From the NCBI RefSeq assembly GCF_007833275.1, contig NZ_CP042241.1:558001-622000 (forward strand): a stretch of 64,000 nt of DNA, read 5' to 3'. The notes below the pieces were generated by a model. The model ran no database searches and was not told where the DNA came from. It saw only the letters and a program-made list of their open reading frames with translations. Below are positions 61,899-64,000 of the stretch, piece after piece. The position numbers and the translations under genes were made by a program. The number at the start of each line of letters is the position of its first letter. Positions within the stretch are counted from its first letter, which is position 1. The stretch is from Salarchaeum sp. JOR-1. Its GTDB lineage: Archaea; Halobacteriota; Halobacteria; Halobacteriales; Halobacteriaceae.

Positions 61899-63278
61899 AT
61901 GGACGAGATCGCGTTCGGAACCGACGGCTGGCGGGATACGCTGGACGTGTTCACGGACGACCGAGTGCGGATGGTCGCGCAGGGCGTCGCCACCTACCTC
62001 GACGAGGCGGGGCGGAGCGGAGAGACGGTCGCGGTGGGGTACGACGCGCGGGAGACGTCCGGGGGGTTCGCGGACGAGGTGGCGCGGGTGTTGGCGGCGA
62101 ACGGCTTCGACGTGTTGCTGCCGGAGCGGGACTGCCCGACGCCACTGGTGGCGCACGCCATCGTGGAGCGCGACCTCGCGGGCGCGGTGGTCATCACGGC
62201 CTCTCACAATCCGCCCGAGTACAACGGCGTGAAGTTCATCCCGGCGGACGGCGCGCCCGCCCTCCCCGAGGTCACGGAGGCTATCGAGTCACACCTGGAC
62301 GAGCCGACGGTGACGCCCGAGGCCGACTGGGGGGACATCGAGGAAGCGGACTTCGTGAGCCGGCATCGCGAACACGCGCTCGGACTCGTGGACGCCGACC
62401 TCTCGGGGCTGACCGTGGTGTACGACGCGATGCACGGGAGCGGGCGCGGCGTCACCGACGAACTGCTGCGCGCGGCGGGCGCGGACGTCGTGTCGCTCCG
62501 TGACGAGCGCGACCCCGAGTTCGGCGGAACGCCGCCGGAACCCGACTCCGCGAACCTCGAAGGCCTCGAGATCGCCGTGGACGAGTACGACGCGGATCTC
62601 GGCGTCGCGAACGACGGGGACGCCGACCGCGTCGCCGCCGTGGCGCCCGACCGCGGCTACCTCGACGGGAACCAGTTCTTCGCCCTGCTCTACGACTACC
62701 TCCTCGAAACCCGCTCGGGGCCGGCGGTGCGCACGGTGTCCACGACGTTCCTCGTGGATCGCATCGCGGAGGCGCACGACGCCGAAGTCGTGGAGACGCC
62801 GGTCGGGTTCAAGTGGGTCGCCGAGGCGATGGGCGAGCACGACGCGCTGGTCGGCGGCGAGGAGTCCGGCGGGTACTCCGTCCGCGGGCACGTCCGGGAG
62901 AAGGACGGCGTGCTGATGGCGCTGTACGCCGCTGCGGCCGCCGCAACGGAGGGCGGTATCGAGGCGCGCCTCGACCGCATCAGCGAGCGGTACGGCGACA
63001 TCCATCAGGAGAAGACGAGCGTCGACTGCCTCGAGGAGCGCAAACAGCCCGTGCTCCGCGAGCTCGCCGACCGCCTCCCCGAGACGGTGGCGGGCGAGCG
63101 CGTGGAGCGCGTGAGCGACGCGGACGGCTTCAAAATCCTGCTCGAAGACGGCTCGTGGTTGCTCGTTCGGCCGTCGGGAACCGAGCCGAAGATGCGCGTG
63201 TACGCGGAGGCGGGGAGTCAGAAGCGCGTCGAGGAGCTGCTCGTCGCGGGCCGCGACCTCGTCGAACCGCTCATTTGA
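61899..63278 (+). CDS. Phosphohexomutase (phosphoglucomutase/phosphomannomutase family)
   Basis: This 459-aa alpha-D-phosphohexomutase carries the phosphoserine Ser102 in VVITASHNPPEYNGVKF, the metal loop GVANDGDADRVA, the sugar-binding GGEESGGYSVRGHV and the C-terminal phosphate loop VRPSGTEPKMRVY. Substrate choice (glucose, mannose or glucosamine phosphate) is not settled by sequence. It overlaps the convergent GNAT gene by 8 bases. Confidence 0.94.
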   Translation: MDEIAFGTDGWRDTLDVFTDDRVRMVAQGVATYLDEAGRSGETVAVGYDARETSGGFADEVARVLAANGFDVLLPERDCPTPLVAHAIVERDLAGAVVITASHNPPEYNGVKFIPADGAPALPEVTEAIESHLDEPTVTPEADWGDIEEADFVSRHREHALGLVDADLSGLTVVYDAMHGSGRGVTDELLRAAGADVVSLRDERDPEFGGTPPEPDSANLEGLEIAVDEYDADLGVANDGDADRVAAVAPDRGYLDGNQFFALLYDYLLETRSGPAVRTVSTTFLVDRIAEAHDAEVVETPVGFKWVAEAMGEHDALVGGEESGGYSVRGHVREKDGVLMALYAAAAAATEGGIEARLDRISERYGDIHQEKTSVDCLEERKQPVLRELADRLPETVAGERVERVSDADGFKILLEDGSWLLVRPSGTEPKMRVYAEAGSQKRVEELLVAGRDLVEPLI

Positions 63279-63648
63279 GCACGCCTCGACAGCGTTCTCC
63301 CCGTTCCTCGATGTCGAACCCGAGCGACGCGTAGAACGGTCGCACGCCGGGGCGGAAGTCGGCGGTGAGCGGCCGCCAGCGGTCGGCAGCGAGTTCGACG
63401 AGGCGAGAGCCGATGCCGCTGTCCCGGCGCGCCCGGCGGACCGCGACAGCCTCGATGTGCGCGCCCGTCTCCCGGGGAGTGGTGAGGAGCGCGCCGACGA
63501 TGCGCCGGTCGTCGTCCGCGACGAGCACGCCGCCCGCCGCGATGCGCCGCTGGACGGTTTCGCTCTCCACGTCGAGCATCGCGCCGTCCAGCACCCGCAT
63601 CACGCCGAGGTGGTCGCGGGCGGACGCGGGTCTACCGTCGACCGCCAC
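63271..63648 (-). CDS. GNAT-family N-acetyltransferase
   Basis: This 125-aa protein has the acetyl-CoA-binding motif VAVRRARRDSGIGSRLVELA (R/Q-x-x-G-x-G/A type) and the C-terminal FYASLGF. The substrate is unknown. The start is a GTG that lies within the end of the samp2 gene (17-base overlap), so the two are translationally coupled. Its 3' end overlaps the phosphohexomutase gene by 8 bases. Confidence 0.87.
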   Translation of the reverse strand: MAVDGRPASARDHLGVMRVLDGAMLDVESETVQRRIAAGGVLVADDDRRIVGALLTTPRETGAHIEAVAVRRARRDSGIGSRLVELAADRWRPLTADFRPGVRPFYASLGFDIEERGERCRGVLK

Positions 63649-63835
63649 GGATGAGCCGGAGAACCTTCACGTAGTCCGTTTCGACGGGCTGGTCTTCCGG
63701 GACGGGCCGGCCGTCCACCATCACCGACACCTCGTGCGGGCTGAGGTCGACGCGGTCGAGGAGGTCGGCGTACGTCGCGTCCGAAACGTCGACCTCGTGG
63801 GTGGCGTCGCCCACGACCTCGACCGTCACGTGCAT
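63632..63835 (-). CDS. samp2: SAMP2-like small archaeal modifier protein with C-terminal extension
   Basis: This 67-aa ubiquitin-fold protein begins MHVTVEVVGDATHEVDV and ends VKVLRLIRGGRR. In Haloferax SAMP2 the chain ends at the diglycine used for isopeptide bonds and for tRNA thiolation. Here two Arg follow the Gly-Gly, so maturation by a protease may be needed. The middle segment VSVMVDGRPVPEDQPVE is close to SAMP2. The GNAT gene follows with overlap. The start is an ATG at 63835. Confidence 0.88.
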   Translation of the reverse strand: MHVTVEVVGDATHEVDVSDATYADLLDRVDLSPHEVSVMVDGRPVPEDQPVETDYVKVLRLIRGGRR

Positions 63836-63842
63836 ACCCGGA

Positions 63843-64000
63843 TTAGGCCGTGGGCTCGTTTGAGGGTGTCGCGTCCGCGTCACCGTTGCGGCGGTCGCGG
63901 CGGTTACGGTACGCCCCGACGAGCGCGCGGACGAGCGCGCCGACACCGACGAGGAGAACGGCGAGCTGGACGAGACCGCCGACAAGCGGCGCGAGGTCGA
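63843..64000 (-). CDS. C-terminal part of a small membrane protein
   Basis: On the minus strand an open frame from the window edge to a TAA at 63843 encodes a hydrophobic helix (VGGLVQLAVLLVGVGALVRALV), then a basic stretch (YRNRRDRRN) and a short Asp/Thr/Pro-rich tail. It lies just upstream of samp2 on the same strand. The N-terminus is outside the window and I do not recognise the family. Confidence 0.5.
   Translation of the reverse strand, partial: DLAPLVGGLVQLAVLLVGVGALVRALVGAYRNRRDRRNGDADATPSNEPTA

Overview
The window is chromosomal DNA from a halophilic archaeon (class Halobacteria). Base composition is very GC-rich, the predicted proteins are strongly acidic, and the families are archaeal or specifically haloarchaeal: two-subunit PheRS, thermosome, TBP, Orc1/Cdc6, PCNA, PriL, Hjc, RfcC, EndA, a tandem TatC fusion and a SAMP2-like ubiquitin-fold protein. 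Most genes have a short T/A-rich box 25-30 bases upstream of the start codon, which implies leaderless or nearly leaderless mRNAs. I cannot name the genus from sequence alone.

Layout. 1-10 kb (minus strand): pheT-pheS, trpS1-endA-zinc-ribbon protein, a Ski2-like helicase and a MATE transporter. 10-18 kb (plus): lipoyl synthase, a four-gene 2-oxoacid dehydrogenase operon, prephenate dehydratase, Hsp20 and a peroxiredoxin. 18-30 kb: leuS, an alanine dehydrogenase/ornithine cyclodeaminase-family gene, thermosome, KH protein, a second tryptophanyl-tRNA synthetase (trpS2), Rio1, an AT-rich patch with a frameshifted Tat-signal gene, aIF1A and tyrS. 30-42 kb: DUF460 protein, RNase Z, a lipoprotein, RfcC, DHFR-thymidylate synthase, an ABC-ATPase fragment, a tRNA G10 methylase, TBP and hisG. 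42-50 kb: SAH/MTA deaminase-like amidohydrolase, secreted protein, SAH hydrolase, formate/nitrite-type transporter, Hjc, SWIM protein, PriL and archaetidylserine/phosphatidylserine decarboxylase. 50-64 kb: PCNA, SOUL protein, RlmE, queuosine-precursor-type transporter with an RHH protein, TatCt/TatCo, MutS-like protein, Orc1/Cdc6, RpiA, a histone-fold protein, GIY-YIG protein, phosphohexomutase, GNAT and SAMP2. Core translation and replication functions dominate. I saw no CRISPR array, insertion sequence, rRNA or convincing tRNA gene.

The most notable signal is a pair of amino-acid-matched leader peptides in front of aminoacyl-tRNA synthetase genes. Upstream of pheS-pheT, a 25-codon ORF with its own promoter carries Phe codons at positions 19, 21, 22 and 23. 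Upstream of trpS2, a 24-codon ORF with its own promoter carries Trp codons at positions 7 and 9, inside the loop of a perfect 11-bp hairpin. The second arm of that hairpin can instead pair with a downstream segment, which can itself pair with a segment just before the trpS2 start. This is the 1-2-3-4 logic of bacterial attenuators, here on apparently leaderless archaeal transcripts. The two TrpRS paralogues also differ in a telling way. TrpS1 has a C-x24-C-x6-C-x2-C iron-sulfur-type motif, while TrpS2 has no cysteine at all.
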